DNA of 64,000 nucleotides from Oscillospiraceae bacterium. Lineage in GTDB: Bacteria > Bacillota > Clostridia > Oscillospirales > Oscillospiraceae. Position 1 is the first letter of the stretch, and each line of letters opens with the position of its first letter. The stretch spans positions 1 through 64,000 of the forward strand of contig CAJTFN010000002.1 of NCBI GenBank assembly GCA_910575815.1, given 5' to 3'. Position numbers and translations under genes: made by a program. The notes beneath the pieces are model-generated. The model was given only the letters and a program-made list of their open reading frames with translations. It had not been told where the DNA came from and searched no databases. Shown here piece after piece: positions 35,286 to 42,620 of this stretch.

Positions 35286-36452
35286 TTACTGCGCGTTGAA
35301 ATCCATAACCACCTGGGCACAAAGTTTCACGCCGCCGATCAGGGCGGACTCATCCACCTGGAACTTGGAGTTATGCTGGGGCCAGATGGCGCCGCAGGCC
35401 TCGCAGCCCACGCCCAGGAACGCCAGAGCGCCGGTGGCCTTTTCCATGTAGCAGGACATATCCTCGCCGCCGTTGGTCTTTTCGTACAGATACAGCGAAT
35501 CGGGTCCCAGAACCTTCTTGGCGGCTTCGCTGGCCAGGGCGGACATCTCGGGGGTGTTGACCACCGGAGCCACGATGGGCGTCCACTCCACCTGGATCTC
35601 GGCCCGATAGGTCTCGCCCACGGACTTCACCATCCGCTTCACAGCGTCTTCCAGCTGCTTGCGCACCCCCGTGTCGAAGCAGCGGGTGGTGCCCTGGAGG
35701 AATCCGCCCTCGGGGACGATGTTCCAGCTGGTGCCCGCGCTGATCTGGCCCACGGTCACCACGGCGGGCTGGTTGGGGTCGATTTCCCGGCTGACAATGA
35801 CCTGAAGGGCATTCACCAGCTGGCTGCACACCACCACGGGGTCCACGCCCTGGTGGGGCTGGGCGCCGTGGCAGCTCTTGCCCGTGACGTAAATCTTGAA
35901 CATATCGCAGGCGGCCATCCGGGGACCGGCCTCCACGGAGACCTTGCCGGAGGGAACATCGGCCCACACGTGGACGCCGAAGCACCCGTCCACCCCGTCC
36001 ATGGCTCCCCCGGCCACCATGGACTTGCCGCCGGTGCCGATTTCCTCGGAGGGCTGGAAGGCAAAACGCACCGTGCCGCAGAGCTCCTCCTTCATGTCCT
36101 TGAGGACCTGGACCGTGGTCAGCAGCATCGCCATATGGCAGTCATGGCCACAGGCGTGGCTCAGCCCATCGTTGACGCTGGCGTACTCCAGCCCTGTCTC
36201 CTCCTGAATCCGCAGCGCGTCCATGTCCGCCCGGAGGAGCATGGTCTTGCCGGGCTTGCCCCCCTGAATGGTGGCCAGGGTGCCGGTCTCCAGACCGCAG
36301 GGACGCCACTCCACGCCCATCTTGTCCAGCTCGGCGCGGATGTGCTTGCAGCTCTCAAACTCCTGCTCGCTGTACTCCGGGTGCTGATGGAACCAGCGGC
36401 GCTGCTCGATCAAATAAGCCTCATACTTGGCGGCGACTTCTTTCAGCTCCAA
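35286..36452 (-). CDS. M20-family amidohydrolase 3
   Basis: 388-residue paralogue of amidohydrolase 2 with the same length and C-terminal tail. Motifs: R-A-D-M-D-A-L, H-A-C-G-H-D-C-H-M-A-M, Q-P-S-E-E-I, G-V-H-V-W-A, and W-P-Q-H-N-S-K near the end. Differences from its twin cluster in the dimerisation domain and around the substrate pocket (Y-V-T-G-K-S-C-H-G-A instead of D-I-Q-G-K-G-S-H-G-A), suggesting different acyl or amino-acid preference. A hairpin (36485-36513) lies between it and the upstream transporter. Confidence 0.92.
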   Translation of the reverse strand: MELKEVAAKYEAYLIEQRRWFHQHPEYSEQEFESCKHIRAELDKMGVEWRPCGLETGTLATIQGGKPGKTMLLRADMDALRIQEETGLEYASVNDGLSHACGHDCHMAMLLTTVQVLKDMKEELCGTVRFAFQPSEEIGTGGKSMVAGGAMDGVDGCFGVHVWADVPSGKVSVEAGPRMAACDMFKIYVTGKSCHGAQPHQGVDPVVVCSQLVNALQVIVSREIDPNQPAVVTVGQISAGTSWNIVPEGGFLQGTTRCFDTGVRKQLEDAVKRMVKSVGETYRAEIQVEWTPIVAPVVNTPEMSALASEAAKKVLGPDSLYLYEKTNGGEDMSCYMEKATGALAFLGVGCEACGAIWPQHNSKFQVDESALIGGVKLCAQVVMDFNAQ

Positions 36453-36484
36453 AATAACGTTCTCCTTTCGCGTATTGGAAAAGC

Positions 36485-36513
36485 CCCCAGAGCCCGCCTG
36501 GCGGGCTCTGGGG
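36485..36513 (-). terminator. Hairpin between transporter and amidohydrolase 3
   Basis: Perfect 13-bp stem (36485-36497 with 36501-36513), 3-base loop; the minus strand continues GGGCTTTTCC. It could stop or thin out transcription between transporter and enzymes. Confidence 0.65.
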
Positions 36514-36722
36514 CGGCAAGTGCTCTTGCCGGTTCGCTCTTTACGTTAAGGGGTGCCCATCCGGGTCATATCGCGGAAGGCCATCGAGGCTCTCCGCCTC
36601 CTGGAGTCTCCCAATTCTTTAAAAACCTGCGGCAAAAAGTCCCCAGAACTCTTCCGCCTTCCCGGATCGGGGTATGTATGTCCGGTTTCCCTGCGCCACA
36701 ATGGGGCAGGACCAACCATTCA

Positions 36723-37940
36723 TTACAGCATTCCGGCGAAGATACCGGCGATGATGACGGAGGTGATGGTCACGGTGGTGAAACCGCCGACGATCATCGG
36801 AGCGAACATCTGGCTCATCAGATAATCCTTCTCCTCCGGAGTCTGGGCCAGGGCGGCGCAGGTGGACTCGGTGATGATGGCGTTGGGCGGGAAGCCGTAC
36901 AGCGCCGTCAGAGCCGTGGCATAGGACAGCAGGAAGGGCATTCTCAGAATCTTGGAGATGACGAAGCACAGCACGCCCATGCCGAACACGCCGACGATGA
37001 TCAGGATGATCATGGGGAGAATGACGCCGGCCAGCATCTCGGGGGTGGAGGTCTTCAGGCCGTCGAACACGTACATCATCAGAGCGAACATGACGATGCC
37101 GTAGGAGTGGGCCTTATTCAGGGAGTCCTCCTCCAGGAAGCCGATGGTGGTGGCGATAACGGACAGGACCAGGGCCCAGACCGCGCCGCTGATCTTCATG
37201 TTCAGGCCGGGGATGACGATGTTGCCGCACTGGGTGGCCAGGAAGCCCACGATGCCCAGGCGCAGGAAGATCACCGCGTTGGAATTCCACTTGCCGGGCA
37301 GGGGGGGAATCAGCTTCTTCTTGGTGGAAGCCTCGGTCTCCAGCTTGCCGTTGACCGCGTCCACCTTGTTGGAGGCCGCAATCACCTTCAGGTCGCCGGA
37401 ACGATAGGCCTGGAGCATCTTCTTGCCCTCCAGCTGGAGGCAGACGGCGGTGAGAGGATAGCCCGCGAAGCCCTGCACGCAGTACATGGCAATGGCAAAC
37501 AGGGCGGCGTCCGCCAGACCCTTTTCCGCGGCGGCCTCCTGCATGGTGACCGCGGCGATGATGCCGCCGGTCAGCGGGGGCAGGCCGGAGATGACATAGG
37601 CCTTATCCATCACCAGGGGGCAGATGACCAGGCACAGCGCGCACATACCAGCCAGGCCGGCCAGGCACACGACGATGGTCTTCCACTGCTCAATCAGCTG
37701 CTTGATGCTGATAACCGTACCCATGTGGGTCAGGCAGAGATAGATGCCAAGGGTGCTGCCGAAGGGGATCAGGACGGAATCGGTGACCAGGGTCTCAGGA
37801 AACACGGTCCAGTAGCCGATCAGCATAACGACGGCAGTGACGAAGACCGAGGGAACCCATGCCTTGGTCATGGTGGACACAACCTCGCCAATGATGTAGG
37901 CGGCGGCGCAGGCCACGAACGCAAGCATAAAGTTATACAT
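36723..37940 (-). CDS. Multi-span membrane transporter, family uncertain
   Basis: 405-residue very hydrophobic protein with roughly ten to eleven membrane segments and one cytoplasmic loop (about 195-225, rich in Lys/Glu). Re-entrant-like glycine and proline motifs (GLPPLTGGIIAAVTMQEAAAEKG, split over two helices, and ALYGFPPNAIITES) recall GltS/2-hydroxycarboxylate-type symporters, but I cannot place it in a named family. It sits between M20 amidohydrolase genes, so uptake or export of the substrate or product of those enzymes (N-acyl amino acids, dipeptide-like conjugates or organic acids) is the natural guess. Start ATG 37940; AGGAGG precedes it. Confidence 0.75.
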   Translation of the reverse strand: MYNFMLAFVACAAAYIIGEVVSTMTKAWVPSVFVTAVVMLIGYWTVFPETLVTDSVLIPFGSTLGIYLCLTHMGTVISIKQLIEQWKTIVVCLAGLAGMCALCLVICPLVMDKAYVISGLPPLTGGIIAAVTMQEAAAEKGLADAALFAIAMYCVQGFAGYPLTAVCLQLEGKKMLQAYRSGDLKVIAASNKVDAVNGKLETEASTKKKLIPPLPGKWNSNAVIFLRLGIVGFLATQCGNIVIPGLNMKISGAVWALVLSVIATTIGFLEEDSLNKAHSYGIVMFALMMYVFDGLKTSTPEMLAGVILPMIILIIVGVFGMGVLCFVISKILRMPFLLSYATALTALYGFPPNAIITESTCAALAQTPEEKDYLMSQMFAPMIVGGFTTVTITSVIIAGIFAGML

Positions 37941-38063
37941 TTTCTTCCTCCTCTTGAATTGTTTTTATTCACAACGCAAAGCCGCTTCCTCCGGAGCCTC
38001 TTGCCGCACAGGTCTTCCGGCAGACGCGCCGTCTGCGTTAGAATACGGTGTTTTAAGCGGGTC

Positions 38064-39254
38064 TCAGCCCTTCAGGTAATTCAACGCGATACAGGCCAGC
38101 GTCCGAATACCGTAGGGCATGGCCTCTTCCTTCATGGAGCACTTGGCGCTGTGGAGCGGGTAAACCGTGTCGCCGTTGTGCCCCGCGTAAACCATCAGAA
38201 ACGCCGAGGGCACGCCACCCATATGGCGGTAATAGGCGAAATCCTCGCTGAAGCCCATGGGCCGCTCCAGCTCCACAATAGAATCCGGCCCCAGCTCCTC
38301 AAGGATCGCCTCCCGGGCCAGGTCCACCAGCTCCTTGTCATTATAGGCCGTGGGATAGCCATAATAGTGATATATGTCAAAATGGCAGCCCGAGATGGAC
38401 TCCATGCCCTTGGCGATGTCAAACATCTGCTGGCGGATCGTCTCCCGCACCTCCTCGGAGTAGGCCCGGGACACGCCGCCAAACTTGATCTCGCCGGGGA
38501 TGACGTTGGGCGCGCCGCCGCTGTGGATACTGCCGATGGACATGACGCCGGTTTCCAGCGGGTCCACCCGCCGGGCGACGATCTGCTGCATGTTCACGAT
38601 CATCTGACAGGCGGCCAGAATGGGGTCGTTGGTCTTGTGGGGCTCGGAGCCGTGTCCTCCCTGGCCGGTGACGGTGACGTCATAGAGGTCCACCGAGGTG
38701 GTCACGGGGCCGGAGCGCATCGCCACCTTGCCCACCGCTTCCTCGTCAGGCATCAGGTGGATGGCGTAAATGGCGTCCACCTTGGGGTTTTCCAGGACGC
38801 CCTTTTCCACCAGCTCCTTGGCTCCGCCGGGGAGGGTGTCCTCACTGTGCTGGAAGATGAGCTTCACGGTGCCCTTGAATTGGTCCCGCATGCCGCACAG
38901 CACCTTGGCCACTCCCAGGAGCATGGCCGCGTGCATGTCGTGCCCGCAGGCGTGCATCATCCCCGGCACCTCGCTGGAGAAGGGCAGTCCGGTGTCCTCG
39001 GTTACGGGGAGTGCGTCGATATCCGCCCGAAGGGCCACGCATTTCCCCTCGCCCAGGCCACCGTGAATCAGGGCCACCACCGCCGTGGGGACGGGGCTTT
39101 CAATTTTGTCGACGCCGATCTCCGCCAGCTTCTCCCGGATCAGCGCGGAGGTCTGCACCTCGTTCCGGCCAATCTCCGGGTGGCGGTGAATTGCTCTGCG
39201 AATCTCCGTAATCTCCTCTGCGCAGGCCAGGGCCGCGGCTTGAATCTTGCTCAT
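38064..39254 (-). CDS. M20-family amidohydrolase 4
   Basis: 396-residue M20D amidohydrolase, the most divergent of the four. Motifs: I-H-R-H-P-E-I-G, R-A-D-I-D-A-L-P, H-A-C-G-H-D-M-H-A-A-M. The normal A-E-E metal/general-base pair is S-E-D (Q-H-S-E-D-T-L-P-G-G), so the second acidic ligand is Asp; the C-terminal metal His lies in P-L-H-S-A-K. ATG 39254 is chosen because GGAGGAG precedes it. It is the first gene of the cluster and has its own promoter (39403-39430). The 122-base gap to the transporter gene suggests a shared mRNA. Confidence 0.9.
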   Translation of the reverse strand: MSKIQAAALACAEEITEIRRAIHRHPEIGRNEVQTSALIREKLAEIGVDKIESPVPTAVVALIHGGLGEGKCVALRADIDALPVTEDTGLPFSSEVPGMMHACGHDMHAAMLLGVAKVLCGMRDQFKGTVKLIFQHSEDTLPGGAKELVEKGVLENPKVDAIYAIHLMPDEEAVGKVAMRSGPVTTSVDLYDVTVTGQGGHGSEPHKTNDPILAACQMIVNMQQIVARRVDPLETGVMSIGSIHSGGAPNVIPGEIKFGGVSRAYSEEVRETIRQQMFDIAKGMESISGCHFDIYHYYGYPTAYNDKELVDLAREAILEELGPDSIVELERPMGFSEDFAYYRHMGGVPSAFLMVYAGHNGDTVYPLHSAKCSMKEEAMPYGIRTLACIALNYLKG

Positions 39255-39572
39255 AGACCTTTTCTCCTCCCTTATGCTCTCAGAAATCCTGTGGACACAA
39301 CGGCTGAACGCCGCCTCGTTCCTCCCCCTGTGGGTGGGCGGAAGAGGCGGAATATGGAGCACTTTCCCAACAAACCCCTCTCAAAGGAATTTGTTTGTTG
39401 ACATTATATCACATTTCGCCGGAGATACAAGCATTTTTTCAAAATCTACCAGAACCTACCTCTTTTTTTTACCCCATCCTCCGGATTTCGCAGAGTCCGG
39501 AGGTTGCTTTTCCGGGGAAAACCGTGTAAACTGACAGGGTACGGAACGAAAACGCGCAAAGGAGAACCGACT
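39255..39572. other. Divergent intergenic region amidohydrolase 4 / lspA
   Basis: 318 bases with the minus-strand promoter at 39403-39430, an 8-bp hairpin CCTCCGGA/TCCGGAGG (39478-39485 with 39496-39503), a T-run at about 39460-39470, and the lspA ribosome site at the right end. No gene seen. Confidence 0.5.
39403..39430 (-). promoter_or_regulatory. Promoter of the amidohydrolase/transporter cluster
   Basis: Minus strand TTGTAT (39425-39430), 16 bases, TATAAT (39403-39408); a leader of about 140 bases follows before the first start codon. Confidence 0.6.
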
Positions 39573-40079
39573 ATGCTCTCAACCGCTCTTTCCGTCCTTC
39601 TGGCGCTGGCCCTGCTGGCGCTGGACCAGGGCGTCAAATGGTACATCGCCGTCACTCTGCCCCTGGGGGAGTCCCGCCCCCTGCTGCCTGGGATTGTAGA
39701 GCTGCGGACCGTCCACAACTATGGCGCGGCCTGGTCCAGCTTCTCCGGCATGCGGTGGCTGCTGGTCATCGCCACCAGCTGCATTGTCCTGGGGGTGCTG
39801 GTAGTGCTGCTCCGGCGGGTGGTCCGGCACCCCCTGGGGGTGCTGGCGGGCTGCCTGGTAATCTCCGGCGGCCTGGGAAACATTCTGGACCGGGTCCGCC
39901 TGGGCTATGTGATTGATATGTTCAATTTCCAGTTTATGAATTATCCGGTATTCAATGTGGCGGATATCTGCATTGTCGGCGGCTGTGTGCTGGGACTGGT
40001 TTATTACCAGTGGTTTGAGAAATACGACCGGAAGGAGAACGCCAATGGAAACGCTGACGCTCCGTCCCACGGAAGCTGA
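39573..40079 (+). CDS. lspA: Lipoprotein signal peptidase (signal peptidase II)
   Basis: 168-residue integral membrane aspartyl protease that cleaves lipoprotein signal peptides before the lipid-modified Cys. Four hydrophobic segments. Both catalytic aspartates are present: N-I-L-D-R-V-R-L-G and F-N-V-A-D-I-C-I; the conserved D-Q-G-V-K-W and N-Y-G-A-A-W segments are also there. Its substrates in this window include the S41 peptidase and DctP lipoproteins. AAAGGAG precedes ATG 39573. Its last 35 bases overlap the start of the next gene. Confidence 0.95.
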   Translation: MLSTALSVLLALALLALDQGVKWYIAVTLPLGESRPLLPGIVELRTVHNYGAAWSSFSGMRWLLVIATSCIVLGVLVVLLRRVVRHPLGVLAGCLVISGGLGNILDRVRLGYVIDMFNFQFMNYPVFNVADICIVGGCVLGLVYYQWFEKYDRKENANGNADAPSHGS

Positions 40080-40965
40080 CGCCGGGGGACGGGTGGACAC
40101 CTGGCTGGCCGGGCAGCTGGAGGGATTTACCCGCTCCGCCGTCCAGCGCCTTTTGGAGGAGGGCCGGGTGATTCTGGAAAATGGGCGGGCTCCGGCGAAG
40201 AACTACCGGCTCACCGGGGCGGAAACGCTGAGGGTTACCCTGCCGGACCCGGAGCCCATTCAGGCCCTTCCCCAGAGCATCCCCCTGGATGTGGTTTACG
40301 AGGACGGGGACCTTATTGTGATCAACAAGCCCAAGGGTCTTGTGGTTCATCCCGCCCCGGGGCACCCCGACGGCACCCTGGTAAACGCCCTGCTGTATCA
40401 CTGCGGCGGAAGCCTCTCCGGCGTGGGGGGCGCCCTGCGCCCCGGGATCGTTCACCGCATCGACCGGGACACCTCCGGGCTCATTCTGGCCGCCAAAAAT
40501 GATTTTGCCCATCAGGCCCTCAGCGCTCAGCTCCAGGACCACACTCTGGCCCGGACTTATGAGTGTGTTGCTGTTGGTAGCTTCCGGGAGGACAGCGGAA
40601 CGGTGAACGCCCCCATCGGGCGGCACCCGGCGGACCGGAAGAAGATGGCCGTGACGCCGGACGGGCGGGCCGCCGTCACCCACTGGGAGGTGCTGGAGCG
40701 CTTCTCCGGCTTCACCCATCTCCAGTGCCGCCTGGAGACTGGGCGGACCCATCAGATTCGGGTGCATCTGGCCCATCTGGGCCATCCGATTTTGGGAGAT
40801 ACGGTCTATGGGGCAAAAAAGCCCGTCCCTGGGCTCCAGGGCCAATGCCTCCACGCCGTGGGCCTGCGTTTCCTCCATCCCCGGACCGGGGAGGCGGTGA
40901 CGCTGCGCTGCCCTTTGCCGGAGGAGTTTCAGATTCAGCTCCGGAAGCTGGCGGAGCGGGGATAA
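40045..40965 (+). CDS. RluA-family RNA pseudouridine synthase
   Basis: 306-residue enzyme that isomerises uridine in rRNA or tRNA. An N-terminal S4-like RNA-binding domain (R-V-D-T-W-L-A-G-Q-L-E-G-F-T-R-S, about 15-80) precedes the catalytic domain with H-R-I-D-R-D-T-S-G (catalytic Asp140) and G-R-T-H-Q-I-R-V-H. The S4 domain plus length fit RluD, but the exact target site is not proven. ATG 40045 has GAAGGAG ahead and lies inside lspA, in another frame, a common lspA-rluD arrangement. Confidence 0.92.
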   Translation: METLTLRPTEADAGGRVDTWLAGQLEGFTRSAVQRLLEEGRVILENGRAPAKNYRLTGAETLRVTLPDPEPIQALPQSIPLDVVYEDGDLIVINKPKGLVVHPAPGHPDGTLVNALLYHCGGSLSGVGGALRPGIVHRIDRDTSGLILAAKNDFAHQALSAQLQDHTLARTYECVAVGSFREDSGTVNAPIGRHPADRKKMAVTPDGRAAVTHWEVLERFSGFTHLQCRLETGRTHQIRVHLAHLGHPILGDTVYGAKKPVPGLQGQCLHAVGLRFLHPRTGEAVTLRCPLPEEFQIQLRKLAERG

Positions 40966-40985
40966 GCGGATGCGGGGGAGCGATG

Positions 40986-41681
40986 ATGGCGGAGCTTGTT
41001 CGGAACGTTTTATATGCAGGGCTAGCCGGGGCACTCATGGCGGCCGCGCTGGCGGGGTTCTGCTTCTTCCTGTATCTGCTGATCCGGCTGATCCGGCTGG
41101 TTCGATGGCTGCGGAAGTCCCCGGAGGAGCGGCAGAACCTCCGGGCCCGGAAGCGCGCCGCCAAGGGGCATGCCTTTGCCCGTGCCCCCGGGCGGGAGCG
41201 GACGGCATACCTCATCTCCTGTCTGGAGGCGGCTCTGACTGTCTACAGCCAGGCCCCCGGGGATTGGCAATGGGTATTGGAGCGGCTGCGGCCTCTGGCG
41301 GACGCCGGGGCGGAGTTGGAACCTTTTTGGCGGGTGGTCGTTCTCCTTCCGACGAATGTGCTGCCTTTTCCGCGGCAGGAAGCCAGGATCGTGGACGCCG
41401 TTTATGAGGATCTGATGGAGCTATGGGACCCCGCCAGGGAGGCGGAGGTTCTTCCGGAAGAGCGGTTCCGGTTCCTCCGGGCCCTCTATTTAAAAGAGGG
41501 CTGGCGGATGTGCGTGTTCACTCCGCTGCTCCTGGAGATTTACGACCACGCCTACGCTGTCCGGGAATACGGGGACGCCCCCGTTCCCGGCGCCTTGGAG
41601 TGCATTGATTGCGCGGAGGAGCTTCTTTACCTTTGGAGCATCCCCTTGGAAAGACTGGAACGCCTTGTGACCGGCTCCTAA
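40986..41681 (+). CDS. Membrane-anchored protein of unknown function
   Basis: 231 residues. One strong hydrophobic segment near the N-terminus (about 8-32) is followed by a basic stretch (R-L-V-R-W-L-R-K) and then a soluble helical domain with many aromatic and acidic residues, so the bulk is probably cytoplasmic. I do not recognise the family. ATG 40986 is preferred over ATG 40983 because GGGGGAG lies five rather than two bases upstream. Twenty bases after the pseudouridine synthase, so likely same mRNA. Confidence 0.65.
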   Translation: MAELVRNVLYAGLAGALMAAALAGFCFFLYLLIRLIRLVRWLRKSPEERQNLRARKRAAKGHAFARAPGRERTAYLISCLEAALTVYSQAPGDWQWVLERLRPLADAGAELEPFWRVVVLLPTNVLPFPRQEARIVDAVYEDLMELWDPAREAEVLPEERFRFLRALYLKEGWRMCVFTPLLLEIYDHAYAVREYGDAPVPGALECIDCAEELLYLWSIPLERLERLVTGS

Positions 41682-41759
41682 ATTCCGCCTCATTCGAAAG
41701 GTGATTTTTGGGAGTTTTGGCAGTCTTGGAAAAAAATCGAGAAAATTTGAAAATACGGC

Positions 41760-41788
41760 TTGACAAAACCCGTTTCTTTTCGTATACT
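41760..41788 (+). promoter_or_regulatory. Promoter of the tRNA Val-Asp-Phe-Gly cluster
   Basis: TTGACA (41760-41765), 17 bases, TATACT (41783-41788); the first tRNA starts 33 bases downstream. Confidence 0.85.
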
Positions 41789-41820
41789 AAGCAATGCCGT
41801 TTGACGTGAGCGGCAGACCC

Positions 41821-41897
41821 GGGAGCATAGCTCAGCTGGTTAGAGCATCTGCCTTACAAGCAGGGGGTCACTGGTTCGAGTCCAGTTGTTCCCACCA
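41821..41897 (+). tRNA. tRNA-Val (TAC)
   Basis: 77 bases with encoded CCA. The acceptor stem pairs GGGAGCA with TGTTCCC (one G-U); the anticodon loop CTTACAA gives anticodon TAC; the T loop is GGTTCGAGTCC. Confidence 0.97.
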
Positions 41898-41942
41898 GCT
41901 TTTTCCTAAGTTATCTTTCCCGGTGTTTCCTCTCCCTTTTAT

Positions 41943-42019
41943 GGCCCGGTAGTTCAGTTGGTTAGAACGCTAGCCTGTCACGCTAGAGGTCGACGGTTCG
42001 AGCCCGTTCCGGGTCGCCA
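41943..42019 (+). tRNA. tRNA-Asp (GTC)
   Basis: 77 bases with encoded CCA; anticodon loop CTGTCAC, anticodon GTC; standard T loop GGTTCGAGCCC. Confidence 0.97.
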
Positions 42020-42022
42020 TTT

Positions 42023-42098
42023 GCCCAGATAGCTCAGTTGGTAGAGCAGTGGACTGAAAATCCACGTGTCGCTGGTTCGATTCCGGCTCTGGGCACCA
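42023..42098 (+). tRNA. tRNA-Phe (GAA)
   Basis: 76 bases with encoded CCA, three bases after tRNA-Asp; anticodon loop CTGAAAA, anticodon GAA. Confidence 0.97.
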
Positions 42099-42101
42099 TT
42101 T

Positions 42102-42177
42102 GCGGGCATAGCTCATCTGGTAGAGCGCCACCTTGCCAAGGTGGAGGTAGCGAGTTCGAGCCTCGTTGCCCGCTCCA
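42102..42177 (+). tRNA. tRNA-Gly (GCC)
   Basis: 76 bases with encoded CCA, three bases after tRNA-Phe; anticodon loop TTGCCAA, anticodon GCC. Last of the four closely spaced tRNAs. Confidence 0.97.
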
Positions 42178-42381
42178 GCTCAGGAATTCCCCTTACCGCT
42201 GCGCTTCCCGCCCGGAAGGGCGGAAAGCTTCGCCGGACGGGGAATTCCTTCGCTTTCCTCACGCAAACGCTTTGCTGATTTGCGTGAGGAGCGTGACGAG
42301 AGGACGAAAAAATTTTTTTGAAAATTTTTTCAAAAAAGGGTGGACTTTTTCACGGAGTTCGCATATAATAACAATGTCGAT
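42178..42381. other. Spacer between tRNA-Gly and tRNA-Cys with two large dyads
   Basis: The 204-base spacer contains an 11-bp palindromic pair (42182-42192 with 42239-42249) enclosing a smaller hairpin (42208-42213 with 42218-42223), a second 11-bp hairpin (42257-42267 with 42279-42289), then an A/T-run segment (42307-42337) and the tRNA-Cys promoter. It probably ends the first tRNA transcript. Confidence 0.6.
42341..42369 (+). promoter_or_regulatory. Promoter of tRNA-Cys
   Basis: TGGACT (42341-42346), 17 bases, TATAAT (42364-42369); the tRNA begins 13 bases downstream. Confidence 0.75.
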
Positions 42382-42456
42382 GGTGACATAGCCAAGTGGT
42401 AAGGCAAGGGTCTGCAAAACCCTGATTCCCCGGTTCAAATCCGGGTGTCACCTCCA
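42382..42456 (+). tRNA. tRNA-Cys (GCA)
   Basis: 75 bases with encoded CCA; anticodon loop CTGCAAA, anticodon GCA; T loop GGTTCAAATCC. Confidence 0.96.
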
Positions 42457-42458
42457 GA

Positions 42459-42492
42459 AAAAAGGATTCAGGCATTCGCCTGAATCCTTTTT
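42459..42492 (+). terminator. Terminator of tRNA-Cys
   Basis: 15-bp stem (42459-42473 with 42478-42492), loop ATTC, ending in a T-run. Confidence 0.9.
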
Positions 42493-42553
42493 GTTTCTTT
42501 TGCAGGGGCCGCCTTTTGTTTCGATTTGGGTTCCTCTTTTTGTCAGCCAATGT

Positions 42554-42590
42554 TAAGCCGCGCCTTCGGACAGTCCGAAGGCGCGGCTTA
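42554..42590 (-). terminator. Terminator of nifJ
   Basis: Perfect 17-bp stem (42554-42570 with 42574-42590), 3-base loop, 30 bases after the nifJ stop codon; the following T-tract is short. Confidence 0.75.
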
Positions 42591-42620
42591 TGACTCTTAT
42601 TGGGACCGTCGGGGGAGTGC

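Noticed and set aside
33837..39401. Plus-strand open frame of 1854 codons across the amidohydrolase cluster
   Set aside because: It is exactly antisense to four clear M20 genes and a transporter, has no ribosome site and a His/Gly/Leu-rich composition typical of the complement of GC3-biased genes.
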